A stretch of 64,000 bases of DNA from Tetraselmis striata (lineage: Eukaryota; Chlorophyta; Chlorodendrophyceae; Chlorodendrales; Chlorodendraceae), in assembly GCA_006384855.1 (NCBI GenBank), contig VCJN01002017.1:1-64000 (forward strand), read 5' to 3'. A program made the position numbers and the translations under genes. How positions within the stretch are numbered: the first letter of the stretch is position 1; each line of letters begins with the position of its first letter. Below the pieces are notes generated by a model. It saw only the letters and a list, made by a program, of their open reading frames with translations, had not been told where the DNA came from and searched no databases. Positions 21,803 to 33,380 of the stretch are shown piece after piece.

Positions 21803-21992
21803 TTGCTCTAGCTGGAAGCTGGCGCAAAGGCAGAAGGTGGAGACACCGCCGCGTCGCGGGACGTCATATAGGGGTGAGGGATGGACGTGGGCGCACGCGG
21901 CATCAGTAGCGTTCTAGCCGCGTACGGCGGAATTTGTAACGTCGTGTAACCCCGTCGTACTTGGCCCCGTAATTCAAACCTCTATAATTCTC
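21803..21992 (-). repeat. A2 repeat of the minus-strand PAT-like element
   Basis: Second copy of the A repeat, directly followed on its plus-coordinate right side by the B1 repeat (22,000-22,033), the arrangement expected for split direct repeats. Confidence 0.8.
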
Positions 21993-22033
21993 AATATGAA
22001 CATTAGCCAAGCAAGGGGCTCGCAGTTTTGCCA

Positions 22034-22275
22034 TCATGTCGCCACTTGGCGTGGCAGCCTAGCTGATTGACCGCCCCATGGGGTCATCCAGCCAAAGAGT
22101 TGCCATGTTGCCGGACACGTCAACACTGTTGGGTTGATGTCGTCGAGCACCACGCTCGACTCCATCGCCCAGTCGCCGAAGTACTTGATCTTCCGCATCG
22201 TCACGCCGATCACGTACGCGGTTGTAGTGGCCCCCTTTCGGAGGGAGTGGGACGTCCACGCGAACCCCGGGAGGC

Positions 22276-22308
<33 letters not shown>

Positions 22309-23500
22309 TTGCACGGCTGTCGGCACCATTTGTTGAGAGCTGGTGGGGGTGTCCGCCGTCCATTTTGCTTGCCCCTCGCGTTGGCTGATGGACCATTGTG
22401 CCGCTAGCACGCGCCCGCCGGCGAACACATGACGGGCGGCATCAAAGTAGTGAAGCAACTCCGCGATGTCGGCATGCGCTGACGCCGGCAGCTGACACAA
22501 CAACTTCTTGCTTGCATCCGCGCCGCGCTGGCCTTTCCGGTCACGATGGTATAGGAGGATTCCGCCGTCCGGGCCGACCGTGAGGTCTCCCGTACGACAC
22601 TCCACCCCCGCTTCTCCGTGGCACGAAAACAGACAGAGCATGACGACTACAAGGCTGGCGCGGAACAGCTCCACGAGCACCACGGTATCCGGGTCCGTGC
22701 TCCAGGTAGGTCCCAACTCTAGCCGTAGGGCGTTTGCCAGGGTCACGGCTTTCAGCGCCACACGTGCGGGCAATGATGCTGGGGCCCGCATCAGCTCCGG
22801 GTGTGGTGTCACATGTGAAGCCGCGAGGCCCTTGCGGATTCCTGCTCACCAGATCGCCCAGAGCCATCGGCTCCCGGCCATGGTCCTTGAAGAAGTTGTT
22901 GACGGCCGACAAATAAGGTTGGAGGCCTTGATCGTCCCCAGGTTGCCCAACCACGTGACGTACCGTGCCATAGTCCCGGGGTCGGCAGCCATTGGCCGGT
23001 CGCCGCTCCTCCTCGCAGAAACAGAAAGATGGCTTCATGCATCTGGCGTACGACACCGCAGTGGCCGGCGCCCACGCAGTTGATAGGAGCTCCAAGGTTT
23101 TGGCGCCCATGGTGTCAGACCCTAGAACCCGTGTCATGTACGGGCGCATCGAATCAGCCCATATGGCGTTGTACAACTCGCGACCTCGACGTGGTACTTC
23201 ACCGCTGTAGATCGTACCGGTGTTGTAGCACGTACAACCGGTAGTTGGTGGTTGTTGCCCGGAAACATGGATAGTGTAGCGCTCACGGCCCCTCGGCGCA
23301 GGTAGTCCCCTGTCGGAAGGAGACGCGGAATATAGTAACATGCCAGTAAGGCCTGCCAACAATACCTCGCCCGTCCCGCCGCCCCTGCCAGGACAAACCG
23401 GCGCATGGCGCCACCGTGAGCTCCTCCACCGCCATCTCGGTGAGTGCCTCGGGCCACGCCTTGCCCTCCCATCGCGGCGCGACGACGGTCGCCGCTGCGC
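22034..23500 (-). pseudogene. Tyrosine recombinase of the PAT-like element (fossil)
   Basis: The C-terminal box TSHSLRKGATTTAYVIG is the His-x-x-Arg region of tyrosine recombinases. Upstream are SAM-like N-terminal patterns (SYARCMKPSFCFCEE, LQPYLSAVNNFFKD) and the core with a positively charged loop. The enzyme would integrate a circular DNA intermediate in the nucleus. A 29-base homopolymer (22,276-22,304) lies just before the C-terminal box. Broken. Confidence 0.6.
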
Positions 23501-23539
23501 CACTCTGCTGCAACGTTTGCACGAGGTCGGGTAGCAGGG

Positions 23540-25440
23540 GCTAGGGTGCGTTGCACCAATTGTTTTCTTGGCGCCAGTCCGCATCTGGCAGGTGCAACAA
23601 GTCCACCGCCTCACACGTAGGGTCCAACCACGCCGCGTTGTAGCGGGGAAGCAAGGTGTTGAGGGCGGGCGCGAAGCGGTTGATGGAGTGAGGGCCGAAC
23701 CGGCTCTCCACTTCCGAGAACAAGAGGGGGTCGAGTTGCCAATCATCGATATCGAGGTGCCAGCAACAGATGGTCCGACCAGACATTCGGTGCCGAGCGA
23801 ATATACCGGGCGCATAGGTGGATGCCGTGCGAGTCCCGCAAGCATATGAGTCGTCGCAGCTCGGCCATCATCTCGGGCGAGCGTGAGGTTTGGCCCGACA
23901 TAACGTGGCATACCGCCTAGTCGTTATCCGTTGTCCAAGAGGACGTTGCGCCCGGCGAGGTGGGAGAAAGCTTTTCATTGCAAGTCGGACCGCTTTGACC
24001 TCCTTCTAGGTGATGTGCTAGCTCTCGTCCGCCGAGCTTCACAATCCCAGCGCCTCCAACATGCCGTTCAACACCCTGCCCCACCCGTAGCCTGAAATGT
24101 CGGTTTGCAGATAAGCCGTCTCCACCGATTTGAATAGGCTTGCCGTTGGACTGATCGGGCACCGATGTCCTCAGGCGGGGCAAACCAGGTACATACTGTT
24201 GCTTATTGGCTTGTAAGCCCAAATTGGAATGTCTGTTGTGGGGCTATCTGGGCTGATGCGTCTGGATGTTGCCTGTCCTACAGGGCGAGGGCGGTGCTGT
24301 TGCCAACAAGAGCAAGGGCGAGGCTCTGCTAGACGTGTCTGGGAAGTCTCTGGAGTGGATGGGGCAGGACTGGCCGATTTCCACATCCCTTGGCAAGTCC
24401 CCCATGGGGACTTCGCCATACGGCAAGAGCGTCGACATGGTGGACATGTGCACTGCCTTGATGGAGGCTGGCGGTAACCCCCCCCCCCCCCCTGCCCCCA
24501 CTGTAGGTCGCGGGGGAGCGATGGCGTCATCCGGACGTGCCCGCCCCACCGCTCGCCGACCACGAGTAGAGCTCCCGCAGAAAGAATCTTGCGGTCGGGA
24601 TCGCCAGAAAGAGGTACTGCGCCTGCCATGCCAATGACTGCAGCTCGCGCAATCGGGAGCCACCCGGCGTTCCGCGTGGCGCGGCCGATTAGCCGGGTGG
24701 TCTGCCAGGAGAGCCGGTTCAGCTTGTTTGCCGGTGCGTAAAACATGCCGGACGCTGAGTCGATGTCCACCCCCAGGTACTTGCCGAAATTGCAAGGTCC
24801 CAAAAGCCCTTTGTGGGGTTCCGCTGCAGCCCCAAGGCGTCGAGGAGGCTGGTAAGCCGCTGACGGAGGTGGAGCGCCTGCTCCATCGACGCGGAGAAGA
24901 GGAGGAAGTCGTCCACGTAAGGTAGGATGCGTGCTCCCCTCTACCTGATCCCCCGGAGGTAGCGCTTGCTCCGTGTGGGGTGTGTAGACGATGAGAGGGG
25001 CTCGGGCTCGGGTTTCCGGAGGTGGGTGATGAGTACTTGGGTGAGCGAGACGAAGTAATGGGGTGAGAAGCTCTAGTTCATTGACATAATTACGAGCCTG
25101 TAGAGTCGACCTCGGACGTTCACAATGAAGTAGTCGCGGTCCGCCTCTGCGATGCCTAGGGCATATGAGCCGTCTTGGAGGTCGAAGGAGAACATCTAGT
25201 CTCCCTTTTTGGTGAGATGGCGCACTCTCAGTAGAGTCTCCATCTTGAGCCGCTTGCGCAAACATTAGGACTTCAGCACGCGGAAGTCGATGATGCAGCG
25301 CCACTGGTTGACGCCGCACTTGTGCACTAAAAAGAGTCTTGGCACCCACTTGCGGCAAGTGCCAAACTCCCACGCACACGCCGGAGTCCACAAAGCGGGC
25401 AATCTCGCCCTCGAGGAAGGTTAGCTGCGCCGGGGTAGCG
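23540..25440 (-). pseudogene. Reverse transcriptase and RNase H region of the PAT-like element (fossil)
   Basis: Pieces match the better preserved relative at 49.8-51.6 kb, for example ALHLRQRLTSLLDALGLQRNPTKG versus ALELRQRFANLLDSLGLQRNPAKG, and DDWQLDPLLF...INRFAPALNTLLP near the RNase H end. The domain copies element RNA to DNA. It has several breaks. Confidence 0.6.
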
Positions 25441-25443
25441 TCA

Positions 25444-26535
25444 TGTCATGCGCAACCTCCCCGCAACCGACGTGCTGGTTCATGTCGCACGTCGGGGTTG
25501 GGAGGCGGAAGCCCATGTAGCCGGGAGAGTGTATGGTTACAGAGAAGTGAGCATGCCCGGTGCGCCGAACGCCTATATGGCGGGCGCAATGCGGTGCCCG
25601 CGGCGCGTGCGTAGCGCGGTAGGTGCTCGTACCACTCAGATATGTGCTAAAGTACTAATACGGATACCCTAGCTACATTGTCTAGTGTACAGCAGTGGCA
25701 GCAGCACTGGTGTCAACATCCCCTCCCAATGTCGCAAGGGGGTGCGCCAAGCAGGGGCTTCGGCTGCTAACGCTAGTCGCTACCCTAGAGAGGGAGCCCG
25801 CCTTGCTCTGACCTCGGCATGGATCGGGGCAGGTCCTCTAGGAAGTGACGCCGCCTACTGTCGAGCGGATAAATGTCGCGGGTGGCCACTTCTCCTTGGC
25901 GCTGGTGTGCCGAGCTTCACATGCGACTTCATACTAATCGACGAGCGTTGCCCGATTTTTTCCAGTCGGCCGATCGAGCCGAGAATCTCTTCGGGCGGGA
26001 AATGCGGTGCGCGGTAGTCGCTGGCGTCGTGCGTGGTAGCTGGCGAGGGAGCCCGTACATGGCGGTCGCTGGCGTCATGGTAGCCAGCGTCCGGGGGTGC
26101 GCTTTAGATGCAGGTGCGCAAACAACTTGTCGAGTGTCGAGGCCCCTTTTTGGCTGCGGTGGTCTCGGTTTTACGTCCGGGCTTTCCGCCAGACGGACTT
26201 CCTGCGAGGTCTAGCGTCAGACCATTCTCACTAGTGTCCGACATAGGCTGTAGAGGGCCCATAACCTGTCATGCGCAACCTCCCCGCAACCGACGTGCTG
26301 GTCCATGTCGCACGTCGGGGTTGGGAGGCGGAAGCCCATAGCCGGGAGAGTGTCTGGTTACAGAGAAGTGAGCAGGCCCGGTGCGCCGAACGCCTATATG
26401 GCGGGCGCGATGCGGTGCCCGCGGCGCGTGCGTAGCGCGGTGCTCGTACCACTCATATATGTGCTAAAGTACTAATACGGGTACCCTAGCTACATTGTCT
26501 GGTTTACATCAGTGGCAGCAGCACTGGTGTCAACA
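25444..26535 (-). mobile_element. Non-autonomous LTR element (TRIM-like) nested in the PAT-like element
   Basis: LTRs at 25,444-25,718 and 26,267-26,535 both read TGTCATGCGC...GGTGTCAACA. They are flanked by CGTCA (25,439-25,443) and CGTCC (26,536-26,540), a 5-base target duplication with one difference. The internal 548 bases hold no convincing gene. Directly inside the right LTR is GGGCCCATAACC (26,255-26,266), so the element reads on the minus strand with a Copia-type primer site. By eye the LTRs differ at about nine positions plus two small indels (3-4%). It is structurally complete for a non-autonomous element and younger than its host. Confidence 0.75.
26255..26266 (-). promoter_or_regulatory. 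Primer-binding site of the nested LTR element
   Basis: GGTTATGGGCCC on the minus strand, immediately inside the LTR; identical to the site of the Copia relic at 2602-2613. Confidence 0.6.
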
Positions 26536-26555
26536 CGTCCTGCATTTTGATGCCG

Positions 26556-27640
26556 TTATGGAAGTTGGGTGGGGGCGGGGCGGTTGTGCTTGAAGGGGAT
26601 CCGGACGCCCTCATGGATCCACCGTAGGACTTGATCGCTCGCCGCGATGTCTTGCCATTGCCGCCATTGCCCCCGCACGCGGTGTCCCATGTAGCTTGAA
26701 CTTGGGTACCATGACTCGGAACGACGGGGCACACCGTCAGTTCTGCTCCTCGGCCTGCGGGGTAGTAGTCTTCTTCGCAGGGTTGCCGGGCTGAGGCTTG
26801 CCCTTGATCTCGTCTTTATCCTTGGTCTTGTCCGCCCTCTCCTTGGTAGCTCGGTCTGCGTGTTCTGCGCGCTTTTGCTCCTTGATGCGGATGTTACCGC
26901 CGCTGCCGCCTCCGCTTCCTCCGCTGCCGTTGCCATTGAACTGCGCGGCTGCCTGCGCCTTGGCCGCCTCATGGAGGGTGACCTCGAGTCGTTTGTCGTC
27001 CAGCGCGTTGAAGAGGCCGTCGACGCCATTACTGGAGCGCTCGGCGGCGGTGGTGTCGAAGAAGCGGAAGTAGACGAGGCGCTCGGCAACTCGCCGGTAA
27101 GCGCCTTCTTGCACTTGAAACGCCGGCGGTAGGTGAGCCGGTCTTCATTAGCATGCCCGCACGTCGCGGTCGGGCGAATCGCGGAGTCGAGTAAGTTGTT
27201 GGCGTCCGCGGTTTCGCGAGCGGTGGCATTTTGCGCGCGAAGCAGCGTTGTCATAACGTCCGTGAGCGCCGCGTGCGCAAAGGCGGTAAAGACTCCATAG
27301 CACAGCAGATGGCGATGCTCGTCGCGCGTCGCGTGTTTCTTCTCGTCGGTGAGATAGCGGTCCCACTCATCGTAGCGTGGTTTCCACAGCCCGGGGGTGG
27401 TGGGTTCTATGGGGGCCATAGACTCGGCATATTCCCGCGGCATGCAGTCGATCCAGTCACGCGGGTCGACGAACGCCGCGTTGCCTGTAGATTTTGTAGG
27501 GAAACTGGGGGGGAAGGGCCATATTGGTCGTCGTCACCCTCGAGACCGTCAGCCGGCGTCGCGGGAATAGGTTTATGGGGCGGTGGATGTTGAATGGAAG
27601 AGGTGCGCGAGTCTAGCTCGTCGAGTCGCAACAGCATCCG
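26556..27640 (-). pseudogene. Gag region of the PAT-like element (fossil)
   Basis: LWKPRYDEWDRYLTDEKKHA and RDEHRHLLCYGV match LWRPRNDEADRYFTEANKTA and RDEYRHLLCYGV in the gag at 48,794-49,795. A Gly/Ser-rich and Lys-rich C-terminal tail follows. Broken. Confidence 0.6.
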
Positions 27641-27844
27641 CTACACCGGCGAAGTGAGGCTAGAGGTGTCAGTTGTCGAACTTGCGGCGTTGCCTCCGCC
27701 GCACCCCTCCGAATCGTACAGGTTGTAAAGCAACCGTGCGTTGTCCATATTACGGCATGCTGTCGTTTTTTCAGTCGCGGCGAGGGGTTCGCGTCGAACG
27801 TCGTTGTGAGATCGTGCTGCGAGACTGCGAGAGTCTCGATGCCG

Positions 27845-28034
27845 TTGCGCTAGTTGGAAGCTCGCGCAAAGGCAGAAGGTGGAGACACCGCCGCGTCGTG
27901 GGTCGTCATATAGGGGTGAGGGATGAACGTGGGCGCACGCGGCATCAGTAGCGTTCTAGCTGCGTACGGCGGAATTTGTACCGTCGGGTGACCCCGTCGT
28001 ACTTGGCCCTGTAATTCAAACCTCTATAATTCTC
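27845..28034 (-). repeat. A1 repeat of the minus-strand PAT-like element
   Basis: Pairs with 21,803-21,992 over 190 bases (shared runs CAAAGGCAGAAGGTGGAGAC, GGCGCACGCGGCATCAGTAG). Confidence 0.8.
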
Positions 28035-30009
28035 TATGTGATGAACATATGTGACGTCACAGATTAGACGTGCTTGTTATTTCGGACCCATCCGGTATGT
28101 TTCCATGCGCCCCACCGCACCCGCCCCGGCCATACATCGCGCCAGCAGCTCCGCCCGCCCGTCGCGCAGCATCATCAGATCTCCACGCCGTGCCCGCTCG
28201 CGCCCCACCCCGTCACAACATTCCACAAACCCGCCTCGCCCGCTGCCGCACCCATCCGGCGACAGCATAGTGGCGGGTTCCCAGCCACCTCACGCAATGC
28301 GGTGCCCCGGAGTCCCCGGAGTCCCGGAGTCTAAAATTTCGTTGACCCGAAATGTAGGCGGAGATTACGACCGAGGCGACGAGGCGGTCTCTGATGTTGA
28401 TATGGGCCCTAAGTATTGGCTGACCACCAACTCGCACACGATAGGGTGTGCTGCACGGTATTGTTGAGGTTGGGTGGCGGGTAGGTGGCGTTGGGGTGGG
28501 CAATCGTGACGGTGGTGGTGGTGGTGGCGGTGGCGGGGGTCCATCCGGCGGGGCGCCTCAGTCGCGAGGAGTACATGTACTTGTAGCGCGGTATGTCTGG
28601 GATCTGAGGTCTGTGTCGTATTCGAATAGAGCCCGTCACAGATATATCGTTTGTCACAGATTAGCCGTATGGGGTACGGGAACACGGGGAATTATCTGTA
28701 ACGCTCGATATGTGACGCGCAATCTGAAATAGGTATAATTACATCAGGGCTTTCGCAATCTGAAACATATTCGAATATAAGGGCTTTGGCGATCTTGGAT
28801 ATGGCGATCTACGACGATCCTGAACGGCAGTCACATAGACGCTTCTAGGGTTTCACTGGTTCTAGTCCTGTCCCGGGGGCGGGAAAAAAGGCTTTAGATC
28901 CATGATGGATCGGAAGCCCCTATTCGAATAGATTTCAGATGATGCATTAGCGGCTACATACCGTGTGTAGTAGGCGCGTAGTATGTAGGAGTGTAGGCGC
29001 AGTACGTGATTGCCAAATTAGGCGAAAAAGTGGCACGGATACTACTTCCGTACGCGTAGTTAGTACTTTTTGGTTACAGGGAGAGCGTAAAGAGAATCGG
29101 GCGTCAAGAGAAATGGAGTCTGTTACGCGTAGGAGGAGCACCGCAGATGAGCTTGAAAATCGGGCGTGCTCCGTAGTCGCGTAGTCTCGCAGGAGCATGT
29201 AAGAGCGAGTTATTGCGGTGCCAACAAGGCACCGCCATTCCGGAGGTGGGCGCGTGCATGTACTGCACATACCATACCTGCCTGCCTCCAACATCTGAGG
29301 CTCTCGACGCCTTTCTTTCGCCTAGCATGTACAAATCCCAGCTTCCGCCGTCGCACTCCCTCGGAGTGCGTAGGAGGAGGTGTGAAACTTGAAATAAACT
29401 ACCTAGCCGTGCTATGGCGCTTGCTGCGGTGATCGTCGCCGTTCGCTGCGCGCTAGTGCTGTCCCGTCGGAAAAGCACTTTTGCTAAGCTATGTAGTCCA
29501 CAAGATGCGACCATTGTTAGGGACATCCGTCCTTCGAGCCATGCTGTTGCATGGCGTGTTGGCGGGGGACCCCCGAACTAACTGACCCTTCGGAGGAACT
29601 ACGAGGCACGCCGGCGTGTACGCGTAGCGTACAACGGGGCGTCCTCAACGGAGAAGACATTCCACCGGAGAAACTCGACCGTGTAGCCTCATGCAGCGCG
29701 CTTGTACACGGCACAACGGCGATATGAGGTTACTATTGGTCCGTGTGTCGTGCACTACGCGGCGCCGAATAATCCAGGCTTGTAATTATAAAGTACGAAT
29801 CAACAGCAAAACATGTGCCACATATGTGCTAACGTGCATTCATCGCATCCTCCGTGTAGACCAAATGGCCCACATCCGCGATCGACCGCCGACTCGGGTA
29901 TGCGTTTCACAACCAAGTGGCGAGCGACTTCCGGCCGGAATGACCAGAAACCCGTGACAAGTCCGCGGCGCGTGCTGCAGCGTCGGGATACACCCATATA
30001 TATGCTTGC
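28035..30009. other. Gene-free stretch with dispersed TTCGAATA motifs
   Basis: No supported gene. TATTCGAATA motifs followed by ACAGAT-like or GGGCTTT-like sequence occur near 28,617, 28,766 and 28,928 and resemble the ends of the 9.2-10.0 kb element. A (GGT)n/(GGC)n stretch lies near 28,509-28,545. Confidence 0.4.
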
Positions 30010-31217
30010 TTAAATGCTACTGAAAATCCGGCATAAGATTTGCCAGAAAATTGTAGCCGGCCTCAACCCTGGTGTGGTTGGCGGTGTGAGCAAGAAAACT
30101 CCCGTGGGGGGCCGAAATACCTCCATGTATTGTTCTACCAGCTGCACTGGTTTGACATGTAAATATGCGATGTCGTCTGAAATATAAGCAAAAGTCTCTT
30201 GCCTACTGTCCACATTTTTATCGACATTGCCGAAGATACGAATGTATAGATGTGGGGAGTGCGAATCTCTGCAAATCTGCACATCTGAGGCTGGATGAAA
30301 TGCTTTAAACCCATTGTGGAGGACGATACGGTGCTCTATCCGAGGCTGCGCTGCAACACCTCTCCTCAAGCAACCTAGGTTTACAAACCCTAGGTATAAC
30401 CGCTGGTGGAAACCATATGACCGCCTGAGGTTCAAGCCCCGTCTTTAAACATTGCACTAAGGCAAGAATTACCAAGAGAATTTGACTAAGGCAAGTGCTA
30501 CGCGTGTGCCGCGCTTGTGTGTAGCCCACTTTGCCATCACCTTCAGCAATTCTCTGACAATGCCTCTTGGTAGGGCTTTGCCAACGACCATCCGGCGCGT
30601 GACAGATGCTAGCGCCCATGCAAGTCACTGATAGCGGCTATTCTAGCACATACCATTGCAAGCTGGTGTTTAAAGTCGTAAATGCAGTGCGCAATAAATG
30701 TTCGCAGCAGTCCCACCGTTGCAGAAAGGGGTGGCACACCTCTGGCCTTGCAGAACCGATGGAAATGACCATCCAGCCGCGCCTCGTTATAAGTTTCCTT
30801 AGACGACGCGCTCAGGCGTTGACCTTCCGAGGTATTCGACAATTTCCCTAGTCTGGTCCTTTCAGCAACATGACATGCCGCTGCACATGGTAAACTGCGC
30901 ATATAAACCATTTTGGCGCACCGGTGCCTCTTCGCCCCGCGCATGTCGCGCACAAAGCCATCCCACACTCCGCGCAACGATAGGCAGTCTGCGTGTCGGT
31001 TGACTGACATGCGCGGTAGGTCGACATCATGCGGGGCGCTACCCTCCAACAACACGGCATAGAAACGAATTAGCACGACGCCCCACTCAGTGGGGCCGGC
31101 AAATACGCAGTGCTGCGGCACCGGTTGCTCTCGCGTCGCGAAGCGCCAGTCCGGGCGCGTAAACATAATGGCCTTGCGCTGCCGGAAATAACCTACGATG
31201 CGGGCCCCGGCGAGCAA
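30010..31217 (-). pseudogene. Tyrosine-recombinase relic of a DIRS-like element
   Basis: The best piece (about 30,640-30,830) reads LSASSKETYNEARLDGHFHRFCKARGVPPLSATVGLLRTFIAHC...AAISDLHGR. This is the N-terminal SAM-like DNA-binding domain of DIRS-type tyrosine recombinases. Upstream and downstream pieces on the same strand (30,010-30,435 and 30,850-31,217) have plausible recombinase or element character, but the catalytic C-terminal box is not recognised. With the RNase H relic at 34.4-35.1 kb it could be one scattered DIRS element on the minus strand. Broken. Confidence 0.45.
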
Positions 31218-31537
31218 TTTTCACCATAATGGTGCATAAAAAAAATCGGCGGTATGAATATGGCATGCGTCGTGGTGGGGGCCGCACGTGAAACTCGGCC
31301 CCAAAATGTTCAAGAATCACTCCACATCGCTTCCCGCGGTAACCCGTACCGTAGTGCGAAAACTGCCCGAATATGTTATATCCAAAATGCCGTTTTCCGC
31401 CCACTCAGTTGCACGCGTGCAGGTGCGGCACATCGCCATGTACATGCCAACCCACTCGTCACCCTGCCACATTCTCAGTCACAGCCACTCATCGCCCCGC
31501 AATACCCAACCGAAGCATCGGCCCCCGCGGGGGCGCA

Positions 31538-31970
31538 ATGGACCCAAAACGGGACTTTCGGCTGCTTGCCGCGGCTGCTCTAGCCTCACAACCCAAGCAG
31601 TTCGGCATCTCCCTGGCCACCCTCAAGACCATGTACAGTGCGCGCACGCCCACCCACCCACATCCCTCAACTTCGCACCTGTGCCGCTGCATTACTCGGC
31701 CTAGAACATGTGTCTTTAACGGTTAGGAGACCTAGCCACGTGTATTAGGCAACTTTCTGCCTAGAGGAATCTCTCCTAGTGTGTTTTACAGCCCCCCTAG
31801 TTTGGTTTTCGTGGATGGATATTTCCTTAGCAGAGCGCGAGTGGGATGATGGCACCGGCGGTGGAGTGGCACCCACCCGCAGCCAACCCGACCGCGCAGC
31901 CATGACTAAACCCCGCTACCCGAACCACGACGGCACCAGGTTCCTAGGCCTCTCCTCGGATGAGGAATAG
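31538..31970 (+). CDS. Unidentified two-exon gene start, acidic protein
   Basis: Exon 1 (31,538-31,637) starts at an ATG and reads MDPKRDFRLLAAAALASQ...LATLKTMY. It ends in phase 1 at a GTGCGCGC donor. Exon 2 (31,834-31,970) follows a TTCCTTAGCAG acceptor in the matching phase and reads REWDDGTGGGVAP...FLGLSSDEE up to a TAG (31,968-31,970). After the TAG the same frame continues with DVVASGSEWEYEGSDQEDDLKASP, which looks like more of the same acidic protein. Either the TAG is a decay mutation or the protein ends here. The splice phases agreeing with both frames support a real gene. No family recognised. An N-terminal acidic region of this kind is common in algal transposon proteins. Confidence 0.4.
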
Positions 31971-32326
31971 GACGTGGTGGCTAGTGGGTCGGAGTGGGAG
32001 TACGAGGGGAGCGACCAGGAGGACGATTTGAAGGCGTCCCCGACTACCGGGCGCGGCCTGACGGCCCCGGAGCGTCTCGCCAAGCACGGCACCGTCGAAC
32101 GCGGTGCCGCTTACTGCTTGCCTGCCTCGCCGAGGCGGAGGCCTTCAATATCACGGACGTCGATGGCGGGCCGCCCACCGGCCTGCTCTACAAGTGATGG
32201 AGCGCCGCAACGTGCATGTGCGATGGCGGTGGGGTTGGATGGCTGATAATTACAATTAACTAGAAATGCCAGTCGTACTCGCTACATGTCTCTAACTTTT
32301 CTGTTGCCGCCCCCGGCCCGCCCTTC

Positions 32327-32584
32327 ATGATACGTGCCGGCACGCTCTGCCGGTCGTGCAAGCAGGACGCCGGCAGCCACCCGCGCTCTCCCACCCCAAG
32401 GCAGCCAGACGGTCGGAAGCTCCGGCGTGCCGATGGGACGGTAGGCAAGTACGGCGGTATTAGCAACACGGAGTCCTCCAGCATGCTTAAAGATGCCCAT
32501 GCCCGCCTTGGGAGAGAGCAGCGCAAGAGAGTGCGTGAGGGAAAGAAGATGCTCGCTAACATGAAGGCGGCGGCCAGATGCTAG
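32327..32584 (+). CDS. Small basic hypothetical protein or exon
   Basis: The frame starts with ATG 32,327 and ends with TAG 32,582-32,584 (85 codons). It carries a C-x2-C pair (CRSCKQ), a basic Gly/Thr stretch, and a Lys/Arg-rich amphipathic helix (LGREQRKRVREGKKMLANMK). It lies 350 bases after the two-exon acidic gene on the same strand and could be a later exon of it. No family recognised. Confidence 0.3.
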   Translation: MIRAGTLCRSCKQDAGSHPRSPTPRQPDGRKLRRADGTVGKYGGISNTESSSMLKDAHARLGREQRKRVREGKKMLANMKAAARC

Positions 32585-33380
32585 CCGCGCGCTGTAATCT
32601 TTTTACTACATCTCTCAAACTTTGGATCGCAATTGTCATGAAAAAGCTATTACAATGTTTCTATGGGGGGGAAGGGCTGCGGTGCTGCGGCTCCCGTGGG
32701 CGCAGCCCGCTTGGTGCCCGGGGGGGAGGGGGGCGGGGGGGGGGGGGGGGGGGGGGGGGCTCTACGTGGGCGTAGCGCGCTTCTTGCCCTGTGGGCCACG
32801 CTTCGGCCGCTCTGTTGTGGGCAGCTAATGTTCGTGGCTTTCATGAATTTTCATTTGGCCAAGAACCTCCCCCTACCCTTAACTCTGGGTGCCGAGCAGC
32901 GCCCCTCCGGTAGGCAGTCTTTGTGACCAAGTAAGCGTGCTCAGACCCGTGACAATCACATTTCAGCAGGTCGCCATACTAGCTTACGTAATCATGGATA
33001 TGGCACTGCAGAATGTGGCAGTACACGGTGGCAGCGTCATTCTCACCTGCAGCATTGACAAATGCCTGCACGATTTTCTCTGCCACCTGCTTGACATGTT
33101 ATGCGCGAGCCTCCCGCATGTGCAGAGGTGGCAGCTGAGCGGTGCGAGATGCGCGCGCTAGGTCCACGGGCTCCAGCAGCAGCTCCAAGACATGCTTGCA
33201 GCTTTCCCATGCGGTCTGCACCGCCTTCACATCATCGGAGGCGCTTACCGTTGGGCAAGTCTCCCTCGCGTGCTCGAACGCCTTCGTTCATTGTCGTACC
33301 AGGCGATAAGCTTCATGCACTATGCGCCGATGAAGGACTCCTTCTTCTGGCCAATGGAGACAGCATCTTGCTTCTTGTTC
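32585..33380. other. Gene-poor stretch with a G-rich tract
   Basis: No supported gene. A G run with few interruptions spans about 32,719-32,759. Sequence right of 33,150 may be the 3' part of the minus-strand relic that follows. Confidence 0.35.

Larger units (their letters stand above)
21697..28034 (-). mobile_element. DIRS-group (PAT-like) retrotransposon, broken
   Basis: Split direct repeats identify it. A repeats of 190 bases lie at 27,845-28,034 (5' end) and 21,803-21,992. B repeats of 34 bases lie at 22,000-22,033 and 21,697-21,730. The order is A1-ORFs-B1-A2-B2. Parts from 5' to 3' are gag (about 26,550-27,640), reverse transcriptase and RNase H (about 23,540-25,440) and tyrosine recombinase (about 22,040-23,500). 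It is related to the element at 48.6-51.67 kb. The A repeats differ at roughly 6% of positions by eye, and the ORFs carry many breaks, so it is an old copy. A younger LTR element is inserted at 25,444-26,535. Confidence 0.75.
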
